NCBI GenBank assembly: GCA_963921425.1
Contig: OY992833.1
Location: 18,269,738 to 18,333,737, forward strand
Length of the DNA: 64,000 nt
Direction: 5' to 3'
Origin: Dryas octopetala
Lineage: Eukaryota; Streptophyta; Magnoliopsida; Rosales; Rosaceae
Shown here: one piece after another, positions 24,576 through 36,473 of the stretch
Layout: every line of letters begins with the position of its first letter
How positions within the stretch are numbered: position 1 is the stretch's first letter
The notes under the pieces: model-generated
The model's input: only the letters and a program-made list of their open reading frames with translations
Databases searched by the model: none
What the model was told of the DNA's origin: nothing
Made by a program: the position numbers and the translations under genes

Positions 24576-27159
24576 GTACCCTTTTAATTTTAACATATAC
24601 ATCCTTTACAAACAATTCATCTTTAATACATGTGGACTAGGTATGCAATGATATATCTTCACCAAGTGATGTAATTGGCATCTTTTACATATGTTATTCA
24701 AAGGAAACATACCCTTTCCTTTGAAACGAAACAATTGCAATTTTTTATGATTTTTCAACATGATGTTAGCTAGAAAAATATTATTCCTGATTTTTGGATC
24801 TGTCTTGGCTTGTTTGATATGTATATTTTGGAAATACTCTTGCTTTATCTCACAATTTCGGATTGCAACTGGGAATCAGACTTGTCTAGCTTGTATATGG
24901 TTATTGGTTTTCAATCGCGCATATATCATTGGTAGGTGATATTGAGCATATTTAAGCTTATGGGTATTTGAATTTGATTGAGATTCAGATTAGCTTTTTG
25001 CTGTTTTTTGTGAGATGGGTCTGAGTTTGAACTCAAGGCCGGTTAGACGCACCAGTTGGATTGTTGCTTCGAAAGTGTTTGGTGCTTTGTTGCTAAGATG
25101 CAGCCTGATCAAATGAAAAAACCTTCTTGTTTGTTATGTTTTCTTATCTGCTTGAGGTTATTGGTTTCAGGTATTATATTCGAACAAATGTTTAGTTTTG
25201 GGTAGACACAATCACACAGACTTAAAAGAATGGTTTTGTTTAATACTTCATAGTTAAATCTTTATTTTTTCTAATAGAAAGTAGAGAGTTTTCTCAAAAT
25301 CATATATCTTGCTGTTTGAGAAATGATCCCCACTTGCATATTTGTCTGTGATGCAAATTTTATGCGTATGAAAACAATAGAGCTACAGAGCCAATTATTT
25401 TTCCATTGGATGCTCCTTTATACTTAAATCCGCTAGTTTTATGTTTTTCAGCTATTTTTACATTAATTAATAGCTATTTTATACTTCAATCCGCTATTTT
25501 TGTTGCATCTTTTTTTGGGTATGGAGGAGGCCGAGGCCTGATAAAAAAAGATTAGATTAGGATATTCCTAGGTCAATCGAGAAACACCCAGAATCGTTCA
25601 ACAAAAGACCTAAAACTGAAGCAGAAGACTCCAAAAGAACATGACCACCTAAGCCAAATGAGAGGCTAAAACTAGCAAGAGCATTTGCCACTAGTAGAGC
25701 TTTCTGTTGCATTTCTTTTACTTGAATAAATAAATGATATATTCGGTGGTAGGTCTCTTTCCTTATCTAATTCGAGGAAACACAAACAAATAAAAAAAAA
25801 AAAAGAGGAAAAAAAATCGAATTCTTTTGTATACATAAAATATATATATTAAAGGCCTGCACTTAACTTAAATGGATAAATATGTATCATGATCTATACT
25901 ATTAATGAATATGTATGTCGACCCATATCAATTAATTTGTAGAATATATACTCATACAAATTACTCATGTGCCATCCATTTTTTGAAAGATCCTGGCTTT
26001 CGTGCTTTGGTGGGTCTTCGAGATCCTTCCAAAATGGTATTTGTTTCACAAACAAATATTGACTATACCTAAATAAATCTCTACTATTATAAAGGGACAC
26101 CCTTTAGATGTCAAAAGGCTTCATCAGAATATAAACAATCATAATAACACTTACTAACAAAACACAACGACAAAAAAAATTAATCTAAAGTAAGTTATAT
26201 GTAAATCAAGAAGTTAGTTTGTAGAAAGAAAAAAGTATAAAAGCAAGTAAAAACACTTTAAAAAAAAAAAAAAAGCTCGAGTAAAAAACACTTGCAGCAT
26301 TATATCAATTTTAGTCATTTTACACAATCACTACACTTCTACACTAAAATTTATCAAACACTTTATGGAGCTTTTTACACTCGTAGTCATACAACTTAAT
26401 TTTAAAAACACAATTTATCAAATATTCAGATATTTACTTCACAGCAACTTTGTCTAACCACACAATATAAGCAGTTTTTTTTTTTTTTTTTTTGTTTTTT
26501 TTTTTTGTTTCAAAGTCACAACAATACCAAAGTAGGCCTAAGTCTATGAGTTTTGGAATTCTCTAATTCTTATTACATATATGCTTGCAAACTAAAACAA
26601 TGCCATGAATTTAAAACATTTTTGTTTTTTTTTTGGTTGTAGTTTGGAATTAAAGAAACAGTTTTAGTTTTAAACTAAAACAATGCCATGAAATTTAAAA
26701 CATTTTTTTTTATCGATTGATCATTAACACAGCATCAATATGAAGTAAAAGTTAGTATATAATTAAACAAATAAACAATGAACTATCCCATGCTTTTTAT
26801 TCTTTCAATACTAATTAATTAGTGACAACAGATCCCACCAAGCCATAATTTAGGAATTCAGAGACCTCGCCTGAGAGACACACACGAGTCACAACGCTAC
26901 CAAATTTGGCAATGCACGAGAATGACTTGACGAAACTGACTTCCTTAAATTTTCTCTTCTTTTCATTCCACCTAACTATCCATGCATTTCTGATCCCATA
27001 ATCAAAGCTTTCATTCATTTCTTCCTAGCTAGCTTTCTCGAGATCGTTAAACTTAAACCCCAAGTGTACTCCACCATCTCTCTCTCTCTCTCTCTAGTTG
27101 CCATTTACTTCAACCTTTATTACCCTCAACTGTCCCCTACATTTCACAGTTCACTCTCC
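24576..27159. other. Intergenic DNA, no gene seen
   Basis: AT-rich, with poly-A/T runs (25793-25804, 26262-26274, 26477-26507) and a short direct repeat around 26594-26710 (AAACTAAAACAATGCCATGAA twice, about 82 bp apart). A 67-codon minus frame at 26815-27018 has no recognisable domain. The last 150 bp contain a (TC)n tract (27077-27094) and lead into the promoter of the glycine-rich protein gene. Confidence 0.5.
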
Positions 27160-27167
27160 TATATAAA
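27160..27167 (+). promoter_or_regulatory. TATA box of glycine-rich protein gene 1
   Basis: TATATAAA. Transcription start would lie near 27190, which excludes the in-frame ATG at 27170 and supports 27227 as the start codon. Confidence 0.7.
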
Positions 27168-27226
27168 CCATGCAAAACCTACTCAGGTGTCGTTCAAAGA
27201 GAGTGCGAGTGAGAGTGAAGTGGAAG

Positions 27227-27814
27227 ATGGAGATGTGGCGTAGTGTCGTTTTTGTGCTTTTTGTGGCATCAGTGCTACTGCATGCAAGTAGTGCACGTAT
27301 GGTGCCTACGGATGATCATGTTGGCCCAAACCCAAAAGAGCAAGCAGTGGTTGTGCATCCAGATCATGCTAGTGCACCAAAGGCAGAGTCACCCACTAGT
27401 CTTGGTGACAAGAAGAACTTCGTCTACGGCGGTGTTGGTGGGTTTGCTGGGATGGGAGGCTACGCCGGGGTTGGTGGTGTGCACATGATGCCTCTTCTTG
27501 GTGGTGGGATTGGCAAAGCTGGTGCAATAGGAGGCTTCGCAGGTGTTGGTGGTGTGATTGGCAAGGTTGGCGGAATAGGAGGCCTTGGAGGTGCTGGTGG
27601 TGGTGCTGGTGGTGTAGGTGGAGCTACCGGCGGAATTGGTGGAATTGGAGGGTTAGGTGGTGGTGCCGGTGGTTTGGGTGGCGGCACTGGCGGTTTGGGT
27701 GGTGGAGTTGGTGGAGTTGGCGGTGGAGCTGGCGGAGTTGGCGGTGGAGTTGGTGGAGTTGGCGGTGGAGCAGGTGGAGTTGGCGGAGTTGGTGGCATTG
27801 ACCCATGTCCCTAA
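27227..27814 (+). CDS. Secreted glycine-rich protein 1
   Basis: A single-exon gene of 195 residues. The start at 27227 is chosen over 27170 because a TATA box sits at 27160 and because MEMWRSVVFVLFVASVLLHA is then an ideal signal peptide, cleaved near ASSA-RM. Residues about 25-65 are polar and hydrophilic, followed by a Gly-rich region. That region is built on GG(V/I/L/A)GG repeats with early Phe/Tyr/Met insertions (GGFAGMGGYAGVGG), and the protein ends GGIDPCP. This is the pattern of structural, cell-wall-associated glycine-rich proteins. The family is low in complexity, so no close orthologue can be named. It is the first of three secreted Gly-rich genes within 10 kb. Confidence 0.85.
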   Translation: MEMWRSVVFVLFVASVLLHASSARMVPTDDHVGPNPKEQAVVVHPDHASAPKAESPTSLGDKKNFVYGGVGGFAGMGGYAGVGGVHMMPLLGGGIGKAGAIGGFAGVGGVIGKVGGIGGLGGAGGGAGGVGGATGGIGGIGGLGGGAGGLGGGTGGLGGGVGGVGGGAGGVGGGVGGVGGGAGGVGGVGGIDPCP

Positions 27815-29318
27815 TTGACTATTGTAGTACTTCTCTCATTTCACTTTGATCGAGTAGCTATCTTAGTAGATTAATATGGTCATTAGTTAATTTGTTAGAG
27901 TTTAATTTGGTGATCCTTGTGTTCGAGACACTTTGTTATCGTTTTTATTATCTGGTAGTGATTGTTAGATTTCATGTCTCTTTGAGACATGCATCCAATG
28001 ATTGCATCTTATGTTTTCTAATTATGTTTGAATTAATGGAAATTTCGTTTTCTTTATGATTATTATTAATTAGTCGACTGATCGAGAAGATGATCTAATA
28101 ATAAGTTCAGCAGCACTCCATTTCTTAATTAAAACAGCGTAATTTTATAGCTTTTCATAACAACAAAATAATTAATATCCTGAATCGATCTCTACCTTTT
28201 ATCAATTGATATTGAATTGAACGTTCATATTCTACTATAAAATTAGAGCAAATAATTCATGCTAGTGTTGGACGACACGTACCTTACTAACTTCATTTAA
28301 TGTATTTAAATCGCACACATATTTGGCTCAAATTTGTCCCATATAAAAAGTTGTGTAAGTGTAGCAAGTATTTATATAGAAAATATGAAGGAATTAAATT
28401 CCAAAATATATAATACCTTGAGGAATTAGATTCTCTTTAGTTTTTTTTTATTTTCTCATTGATTTTAATATATTCATGTATTACAAATTTATAGGTTATA
28501 AAAAGTATTATGACTCTAATTATTCACAATTTAATTTATAATACATGATTAAAATTAAAAGTAAAAAAAAAAAAAAAGGATTAGATCCTACATTAAAACC
28601 CTTTTAATTACTTTTAATTAACCACGTCGCTTAAATGGCAGTACGTTGATGGTTCTCAAAAGACAGTAAGTAGCTCAATATGCGTACTTTCATGTCATGG
28701 TGTTTGGTTTTGTATTTTGATGTGGAAACTAATCTTTGCATAATTTTATACTTATAATATATTATACATAAATTTATATTTGCACTGCAATTGTTATATC
28801 TATAATTTTCCAACACAATTTGATTTGTGCATACAAATTTATTAGCCGAGGTTTTAATCTTTAATTAATTACATAGTAGTGCCACTGAACTTCCGTTTTG
28901 CATGGATACCACCTGTACGGCTTGTACTGCAAGCAGCAGTGTATGTTTGTTTGATTCTATTAATGTCTGGCTTCTCTAGATCTGTTCATTAAGGGAAGTG
29001 TGTACTTCTGACATGCATGTGAATATGTGATTCCAGAGTTATTGTTCAATACAATTTCATATTTTAATATTTTATACAACAATATTTAAGGAAGCTGCTA
29101 TTGGCACTCCTCAAAACCATTCTGCACTCCTTTCAAATTTTTTATTATTTTAGTTTAATTTTATTATTATAATTATCAATAGTACCCTCAATCTTATTCT
29201 TTCATCTCTCAAGTTTCAACGCATATCCACAGCTTCTCTCACCTCATTCGCATCTCAAAATCTGTCCTTCATCTTCTTTTCTTATTCTTTTAATATAAAA
29301 ATCATATTGGATTTTAAT
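27815..29318. other. 3' UTR and AT-rich intergenic DNA
   Basis: Begins with the terminator region of glycine-rich gene 1. No further gene is supported. A sequence at 29090-29145 (GCTGCTATTGGCACTCC...CTGCACTCC) resembles the end of a common plant MITE type, but I could not find its partner end. Confidence 0.5.
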
Positions 29319-29682
29319 TGAAAAAATTTAGACATTTATCTCAAAATTAATTAATAATAAAAGAAATATCTCAAACCCTTATAAGCCATTATGTAAGATT
29401 CTAATTTTATAATATGAGATAACAATCTACATTCTCACACGCTCTCACACGTGTAGCGTCACTTAAGTCAAACACGTGAACAACTCATATTGGGTGACGT
29501 GAAGTGCATGTGGCTACTCGGCCTAACACGCGTGGCCAAACCTGTTCTAATACCATGAACAAATCTAGACATTTATTTAAAAATCAATTGACAATAAGAG
29601 GAGTAGCTCAAACCTTTATAAACCACTATGTAATGTTATAATTTTTCAAGGTCGGATAACAATCCACGTTCTCACGTTAACA
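29319..29682 (-). mobile_element. TRIM, second and more diverged copy
   Basis: Same orientation and layout as the copy at 21977. Left LTR about 29319-29439, right LTR about 29556-29682, with a degraded primer-binding site in complement (GTTCTAATACCA, 29544-29555) abutting the right LTR. The interior keeps CACACGTGTAGCGTCACTTAAG and further ACGTG words. The LTRs have drifted and one holds a short extra segment, so it is older than the first copy. Confidence 0.75.
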
Positions 29683-29932
29683 TCTTTGTCAAATTATTAC
29701 AACTACCCGGCCAGAATTTTTCCTTTCTTTAACCCCCTAAATTGACTGCCCCAATTATAAATCGAACAAAGAAATCACGGCAGCAAAAAAGTGCCCATGA
29801 TTGGGTAAAAAAACACTTGGGATATGTTGGATGCAGCTGTAGGCCAGGGAAGTGGCGAAAATGCCCACCAAAGGAATAAGGCCTTGGATCCTCCGAGAAA
29901 ACCTTCTTCAATTTCCATTTCATCTCTTCAGT

Positions 29933-29938
<6 letters not shown>

Positions 29939-29990
<52 letters not shown>
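29939..29990. repeat. (CT)n microsatellite
   Basis: About 25 CT repeats followed by TATATC. No gene could be assigned to the preceding 200 bp, which is less AT-rich than its surroundings (29823-29935). Confidence 0.95.
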
Positions 29991-29994
<4 letters not shown>

Positions 29995-30360
29995 CAAACT
30001 GTTATTATTACGTACTAATCTATACTTAAGGGATAAATTAACATGAATTTGTCCCATTTGCACATAAATTCTTTTACTATATATAAACAATTTGACATAC
30101 ATGTGATTATGTCAAATTCGAAAAGATAACACGTTATATACACATATAGAGTTGTGAAAACATCATTTGCTATATATATAACTGTTGCCCAATATATCAA
30201 TATTATCTGTACATATATTCATAATTAAGCACTACTACAACAAAATATAATTAAGTACATGCAATAAGTGATTTTTTTTAGGTGATATTAATTCATGAGG
30301 ATATGCAAGAAGTGATTAATTCTACGGTTTATCCAAAAATAAAACATTGATTGAAAGAGA

Positions 30361-30365
<5 letters not shown>

Positions 30366-30432
<67 letters not shown>
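30366..30432. repeat. (GA)n microsatellite
   Basis: About 33 uninterrupted GA repeats, around 220 bp past the stop codon of the minus-strand glycine-rich gene. Confidence 0.95.
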
Positions 30433-30435
<3 letters not shown>

Positions 30436-30654
30436 TAGATCTAGTCATGAATAGATTAATTGTGAGGACGCCACTAACATTAATATTATTTCATTACACA
30501 TATTGTGCAGCAAATTAATGAATTAACAGGACATCATGCAAAGCTTTATTAGAGTATGCAGCCTACGTAGAAATTAAGTTGAGTTGCAAGCTTTCATGCA
30601 TGGGCAACCATGACCACCTCTCTCTTCGCATTCAATTTCGTGGACACTATTTCT

Positions 30655-31056
30655 TTAGCCAACCCCACCTCCACCACCTCCACCACCTCCTCCATTTCCG
30701 CCACCACCACCACCACCTCCACCTCCACCTCCATTATCGCCATTACTTCCAAAGCCATAACCTCCACCATATCCACCTAAACCCCCACCACCACCACCGC
30801 CGCCGCCGCCGCCTCCACTGCCGCCTCCACCACCACCTACGCCACCACCTACACCAAAATTACTATTTCCTCCCAAGCCTCCCCCACCACTTCCTTCTCC
30901 ACAGCCACAGCAATCATCTTGAGTATTCCCAGCACTACACTTGTTGTCATATAGAAGTCTGTTTCTAACGGGCAGGCAGCTAGTACTATTATTCTTAGAT
31001 GATAACATAAACAACATGACTAGGAGGAGCACATTAAACATGAAAGAGAATTCCAT
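30655..31056 (-). CDS. Secreted glycine-rich protein 2
   Basis: A single-exon, 133-residue protein. The N-terminus MEFSFMFNVLLLVMLFMLSS is a signal peptide. A short Cys-containing segment follows (NSTSCLPVRNRLLYDNKC, then DDCCGCGEG), so there are five Cys before the Gly block. The rest is Gly-rich with Tyr/Phe/Asn insertions (GGYGGGYGFGSNGDN) and ends GVG. The Cys-rich head plus Gly tail suggests a secreted wall protein that could be disulphide-anchored. The CCACCT-rich plus strand gives a false His-rich shadow frame. The gene is transcribed opposite to its glycine-rich neighbours. Confidence 0.8.
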   Translation of the reverse strand: MEFSFMFNVLLLVMLFMLSSKNNSTSCLPVRNRLLYDNKCSAGNTQDDCCGCGEGSGGGGLGGNSNFGVGGGVGGGGGGSGGGGGGGGGGGGLGGYGGGYGFGSNGDNGGGGGGGGGGGGNGGGGGGGGGGVG

Positions 31057-31446
31057 TGTTTGATGACTAAGAAAACATATAACTAGCTTGTATATGTTAT
31101 TGCTTTGGAGACTTCATTCATGCGTTAATATATATTGAACAATTTGGCTAGTCAGAGAAGGCACCAAAAATTAATTATAAGGTGATATTTGTAACTCTCG
31201 TGATCGAGTGAGCTGGCTACTGGGAACACTTAGCAATGACTTCATCGTGATTGTTTAAGTTTGACTAAGAAACAAGAGTACTATGCATATATGGACATGG
31301 TCCGTGAATCTGATAGAAGTAAGACCATATATGCACAAACTTTATGGTTCCAATGAAATAAGTTACTAGCTACCTGCTTATAATTTTATAGTTTGATATT
31401 GATGGTGGAAACGCTTTGAGGTGGACTAGCATGCAAGCAAAAGAAA

Positions 31447-31477
<31 letters not shown>

Positions 31478-31481
31478 GTAA

Positions 31482-31854
31482 TGATCACTCGCTCACCATA
31501 GAACGATGAATTCCGCTTACCTAACCACCCAGCAATAATTTTCAATGATGGGAACCGTTCATATTGTAGGACATCATTCAAAGATCACCTTTACAAAAAA
31601 TTAGCCACATTTGAAACTGTTTAGCCAGTATTATTGTCAACATCATTTACCCCTTTATCTGACGGACTGTATTTGTCTACACAGTTTAGAAGACCAACTA
31701 ATTAATTATGGATTTGACTAATTTTTTAAAGGGACGACCCTTAAAATGGGACCTAAGATATGGATGGTCCCAATCATGGAATTCCTTACTCTGTGGTTGC
31801 TAGGTGATTAGGTGAGCGTGAAAATCCCCCGTTCATCTGGTGAGCGAGAGATCA
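31482..31854. mobile_element. MITE with inverted ends (family A)
   Basis: The left end TGATCACTCGCTCACC and the right end, GGTGAGCGAGAGATCA, are inverted repeats about 370 bp apart. Long (TA)n tracts lie on both sides. The interior contains ATTCAAAGATCACCTTTACA and AAAAAATTAGCCA, which also occur in the elements at 54828 and 57466, so all three look like one MITE family. No coding capacity. Confidence 0.7.
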
Positions 31855-31864
31855 TTTATGTGTG

Positions 31865-31869
<5 letters not shown>

Positions 31870-31914
<45 letters not shown>

Positions 31915-32373
31915 TCATCAGGTGTGCACCAGTGAGCACTCAATGAAACTTTTTATATACTACAAGCGCTCGGCGTTGCTTAATTCCTCCGCTAAGTTTT
32001 GAGGGTAAACCTTCATTTTTTCACTACATCCCCTCCTAAGGTATATGATGAACTTGGTAAAGGTGTTATGTTAAGGTTTAGCTCTGGGATTCTCGACTGC
32101 GTCACCGAGCATTCAGCGTCAGGTGCGAACGTGCGGGCCTATATATATATGTCCTCTCTTCACAAATATTTTAATTGTGAAAATGACTAGTATGTGCCAG
32201 TCCACAAAGGAAATAAAGAGTGGCCAGCTTGAAAATGGTTGAGCTTGTTCTCACCGAAAGATCAGGATTAGCTCATTCACTCGATAAGAATTATAGAGGG
32301 GTGAGATACTTTCTATACGAAAAAATAAGTGAAATCCTATCCTATGAGCGTAAGATCCTATTGTCTATAGACA
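31870..32373. other. Short unassigned stretch with (TA)n(GA)n
   Basis: A (TA)n(GA)n tract (31865-31912), then a more GC-balanced 250 bp with a 63-codon frame (31999-32190). I do not recognise the frame and do not call it a gene. Confidence 0.4.
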
Positions 32374-32718
32374 TGTGAGGCCCCGTATTTTTCCAAATCT
32401 TATGTTGAAAAGTATTTTAAAGATTTTGAGAATTTATTTGAGAAATAAAAGGTTTTGGATTAATTTTTATAATTTTTGTTTTAAATTAGTTTGACTCAAA
32501 GTTGACTTTTTGTTCTATTGGGCTTTTGACTTCAAGTTTAGGCTTATTGAAAAGGTCTCGTGTTCACGAGCGCGTAGACGTGAACGAAATGTAATTTGGA
32601 GTTACGGTTTAAGAGATACAAACGTTTGATGTCAGGGGATTTTTTTTAATTGTGCATTTAAGGGCTTTAAAACCCAAAAATCAGAATTTTTTATTTCTCA
32701 TTTCACTCACTCACTCAC

Positions 32719-32776
<58 letters not shown>

Positions 32777-34266
32777 GACTTTCCTTGTGCGCGCGGCAGC
32801 TCAGGCCACTTTCCCGGCAGCGCACGGCCACCGGCGTGACCCTCGTGAGCTGGCCTTCCTTCCCTTTGCTCCCTTTCGCCGGCTGGTGCTCCCACGAGTA
32901 GAAATCAGCCTGGAGAAACCAGCTCCATCATCGGTTTCATTTGCCGATTTCGACCACCTCTGAGCAACCCAATTTTTTATGGGTTTTTTCCTCTTGGTAT
33001 GAGTTTTCATTTCCCCTTGGTTTAGTTGGTCAATTTTGAGAAATTTGAAGGTTGAATTTCTAGGGCTTGTACCCATTTCGGGTTTCCCTTTGGTTTTCAG
33101 ATTTTTGGGTTGTTTTTGACCCATTTTAATTGAATTAAAGTCTTTAAGCTGTGTTGGGCTGAAATTTGTTGGAATTACTTTGTCCAGGTTGAGAACCGCC
33201 GCTGCCACCGCCAGCTCTGCCACTTGTGCTTGCGGGCTGGTGGTTATTTGTTCCGTTTATGCCCAATTGAAGTCTCATAAGCCAAATTCCAAGTCCAGTA
33301 GTGACGTTTTTAGTGAGTTTTGGCTGTTGTTGGTGTTGAAAACCAGTCTGGGAAGCCACCGCGCTTGGAGACCGACTCTTTTTCCGACCATTTTGTGAAC
33401 CTTGTTTAATTCATGTTGGTTGTCTGGTCTTAACAGGTATACGGGTTCTAGAAATCTTATTCCCGATGTCATCATGTTACCAGATTTGATATTTGAGCAA
33501 AGGCGTTGTGAAGGGCTTTTCGGTCGTTTCATTTGGTTACACTGTGAGTGAAATTAAATAGCTTGATTATTTGCTTGGTTTGCTTGTATGCATTTTTTTG
33601 CTAGGACTTGGTAAAGTCTAGGCTTGAATCTTGAGGATGAAAATGATGATGACTATGCAATAAGATTATTGATTAGGATGTGAATGATTGAGGTTAAGGT
33701 TAATAGTTGACGATTAGGCATTTGAATTGCCAAAATGATTTATTATTATTGGTGGAATTTTATGTGAATTAAGGAATTTGATTATCTTGATGCTTGAATT
33801 ATTGGTGAATGAAATACTGTGTGATTGAGAAATTATTTATTTATACCTAAGTGTTATTATTTATGGTTTATGCTAATTATGGTGTATTGAGGAGATATGA
33901 TTTATGCTTGATTAATTGAGGATTAAAGATTATTCTTTGAGGTTTCTGTTTAATCATTTCACTTATACGAGCTCTAGTGAGCTTACCGAGTTGTTTATTT
34001 GAATGACCCGGTGTACCATGGACATGGTGCAATATGGTTGTTGATGTTTTGCAGGTTAAGCAAGCTGAAGAGGCAGTAGAACCCACCAGCGTTTTATTAA
34101 TTGTTTTTAATACCGTGGTTTTACATAAATGTTTTATCAGTTGACTCACACGCTGAATGATTAAATGTATTTATTTCTTATGTTAAGTACATGACTCATT
34201 GTTTTAAAAAGGGGTTGAAAAGCAATTTTTCAGTATTTTCATGTGCCTAGGATTTGGAGCGTTACA
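32374..34266 (+). mobile_element. Solo LTR, about 1.9 kb, probably Ty3/gypsy
   Basis: Starts TGTGAGGCCCCGTATTTTTC and ends GATTTGGAGCGTTACA, flanked by a perfect 5-bp duplication AGACA (32369-32373 and 34267-34271). The TG(T)-(A/G)GGCCCC start and GCGTTACA end are typical of very common plant gypsy LTRs. There is no internal region, so it is a solo LTR left by recombination. It carries a (CT)n tract (32701-32775) and a GC-rich patch (32775-32960). Frames within it are not host genes. Age cannot be read from one LTR. Confidence 0.8.
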
Positions 34267-34479
34267 AGACATGACTCTAGTTTAGAGCAAATAACATAGG
34301 GATAGACACGTTCTTAAGGTTAAAACTACTGAAATAGCCTAGCTCCAATACTCTACTCATCGATACGAGAAACTTCTATTACCATATCTGTTTCCCATCG
34401 GGATAGGAATTAACTCAGAACAAATTAAGTAAACTTAACAATTTGATCAACTAGTCATTAGTTTAGTAGCATTATTCTA

Positions 34480-34580
34480 TGTTAAGAGAGAATCTCACAT
34501 TAGAGAAATGAAGCATAGTATAAAATAATATAATTAACGTTTTGAATCTTTTAACTAATTGTCAATTGATTTTTTGTGAG
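34480..34580 (+). repeat. TRIM LTR fragment, plus orientation
   Basis: TGTTAAGAGAGAATCTCACATT at the left matches the LTR start of the TRIM copies (TGTTGAGAGAAATCTCACATT), and ATTGTCAATTGATTTTT near 34558 matches the LTR end. The middle is diverged. It is a third trace of the same family, in the opposite orientation to the other two. Confidence 0.6.
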
Positions 34581-36401
34581 ATGCTCCAAATAAGTTTGAA
34601 ACCCCTCCCTTAGGTAAAAAGATAAAAAAAAAAACAAAAGGCAAAACAATTTGTGAATTAAAAATCAATTGAACTATAACTCATTAAAAGTTGTCTTTAA
34701 TTTTGATTTATAGATAATGATTTATAAATCCATTTTTAACTTTCCATTATATTTTAAATTCTAAAAATTTATTTATGATAAGTAGAACCGCATATAATTA
34801 TTGAAAATAACTTATTTGTTCTTGTGATATGGACATGTGGTATCAGAGAGAGAAAGATTGAAAGATAGAAGAAGGAGAGACAAAGAGAGAGAGAGAGAGA
34901 GCAAATGAAAGGGTGGGGAGATGCCAGGTGGTATCCTAAGGGGGGACATGTAAGTTCCTTCTCATAATTATTATTGTTCATCAGTTACAATATAATAGTA
35001 ACAATTTTATTTTTTATTCTTTAATAATTTTTCTCCTTTGGATTGTGTGTTACTTTATTGTAGTTAGTTGTGTATTAACATTACACAAGTAACATGTTAA
35101 AAAAATCATGTAAATGCATGACTATTTTTTTTTTTTTTTTTACATTAACGTGGGTTGTAAATGACGGACAATAACAATTAACTGAATTAAGGCATAGGTC
35201 AGTATTCGAACACTCACTATAAGCGTTTGATGAGAAAACTCAAAAGTACGCGGACCAGCTTAACATCGTTTTAGCATCTCTCCTTTTTTATCCCTTTATT
35301 TTTGAATTCGACCTTAAGTAAAATGCCCTTAATTAAATATATATTTTGTACGTAATTCAATTAGTTAATTATTATATGGATAAAATTCAAATTTATATAT
35401 ATGCATATATAGTCCATCCAAATTAAAATGGTCATTTAAAACAAAAATTAATTAATTATTAATTAAATTTAATCTCAAACTAATAATTGTGTGACCATGC
35501 ACTAATAATCTTCTGAGCTACTGATTAAAGCTAAAGCTAAGCTTGATAAAATTGATTAATTAAGCTCACTATATATGGATAATGAACCTTGAGTAAGCTT
35601 TAATCTCAACCGAAACTTCGGCTCAACTCAATCGTCTGTGAAATAAATCAAACCTAGCTAGCTATAGCTCAAAATAAAGCACGATGAATCTCCTGTTATC
35701 TCATTTACAGTACGTTTTAGTTTAAATATGTTGTTAAATATATAGTATACTAGTATGTAGAGCTTCCATCACTTCAAACTTCAAACTTCAAACGTCAACA
35801 ACGTGGGGTGAAGAAGTGAACTCCAGTTTTCATTTTGTAGATAAGTAAAGAAAGTGGAAAATGTGAATTGAAGGTATTGCATATATATCGAAAATGGTAG
35901 ACAACTACTCGATTCAAAAAAATTTACTTAAGCTAGATTTGATGAATAATGCATATATATGAAGTTAATGATCATTTGGTGTGGTGGATAACATTTAATT
36001 TATTTGTCAGAAAAAGTCATGAATTCAAATCTTATTAGACAACATTATTAATGAAAAATAAAACGTATATATATCAAGTTAACGATGACGCACTTGACAA
36101 CAATCATATGAGTTGAGATGAATGAATATTGCCACAATAATTAATTAATGCACCCCCACCTCTCGATCGGTAGTGCGTAACTGATCCCCCCTTGAATGTT
36201 CTTTTGTAGAAAAAGAAGACAACGCTTTTGACGTCCTATGCGCAGATTTCCTGCATGGCATATTAATTACATGGTTATGCATGGTTGGCAGTGATTGTAT
36301 ATATATCGCATATATATAGGTGTCAAAATGCTACAAGACCGATTTCAATATTTCATTCGTTGTCTAATCTAATGACATTAGCAAAACTTGAAGTGAATGA
36401 A
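34581..36401. other. AT-rich intergenic DNA, no gene seen
   Basis: Short GA-rich patch (34843-34900), a poly-T run (35126-35141) and many TATATA words. No supported gene. Confidence 0.5.
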
Positions 36402-36409
36402 TATAAATA
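36402..36409 (+). promoter_or_regulatory. TATA box of glycine-rich protein gene 3
   Basis: TATAAATA, 72 bp before the first in-frame ATG (36474). An out-of-frame ATG at 36433 opens a nine-codon uORF (36433-36462), but it is so close to the expected start of transcription that it may not be in the mRNA. Confidence 0.65.
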
Positions 36410-36473
36410 GCCTCATACTGTTCAAGCAAAAAATGTGCACTACCAAGCTGCAAAATTGTTAATTAATTTTGAC

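Noticed and set aside
26815-27018. 67-codon minus-strand frame upstream of glycine-rich gene 1
   Set aside because: No domain, splice or promoter support; could be chance.
27460-27806. Proline-rich and His/Leu-rich minus-strand frames
   Set aside because: Antisense of the Gly repeats of glycine-rich gene 1; low-complexity artefacts.
30579-30968. His-rich 129-codon plus-strand frame
   Set aside because: Antisense of glycine-rich gene 2, which has the signal peptide and start.
32652-33532. Several 70-140-codon frames on both strands
   Set aside because: They lie inside the solo LTR; no gene.
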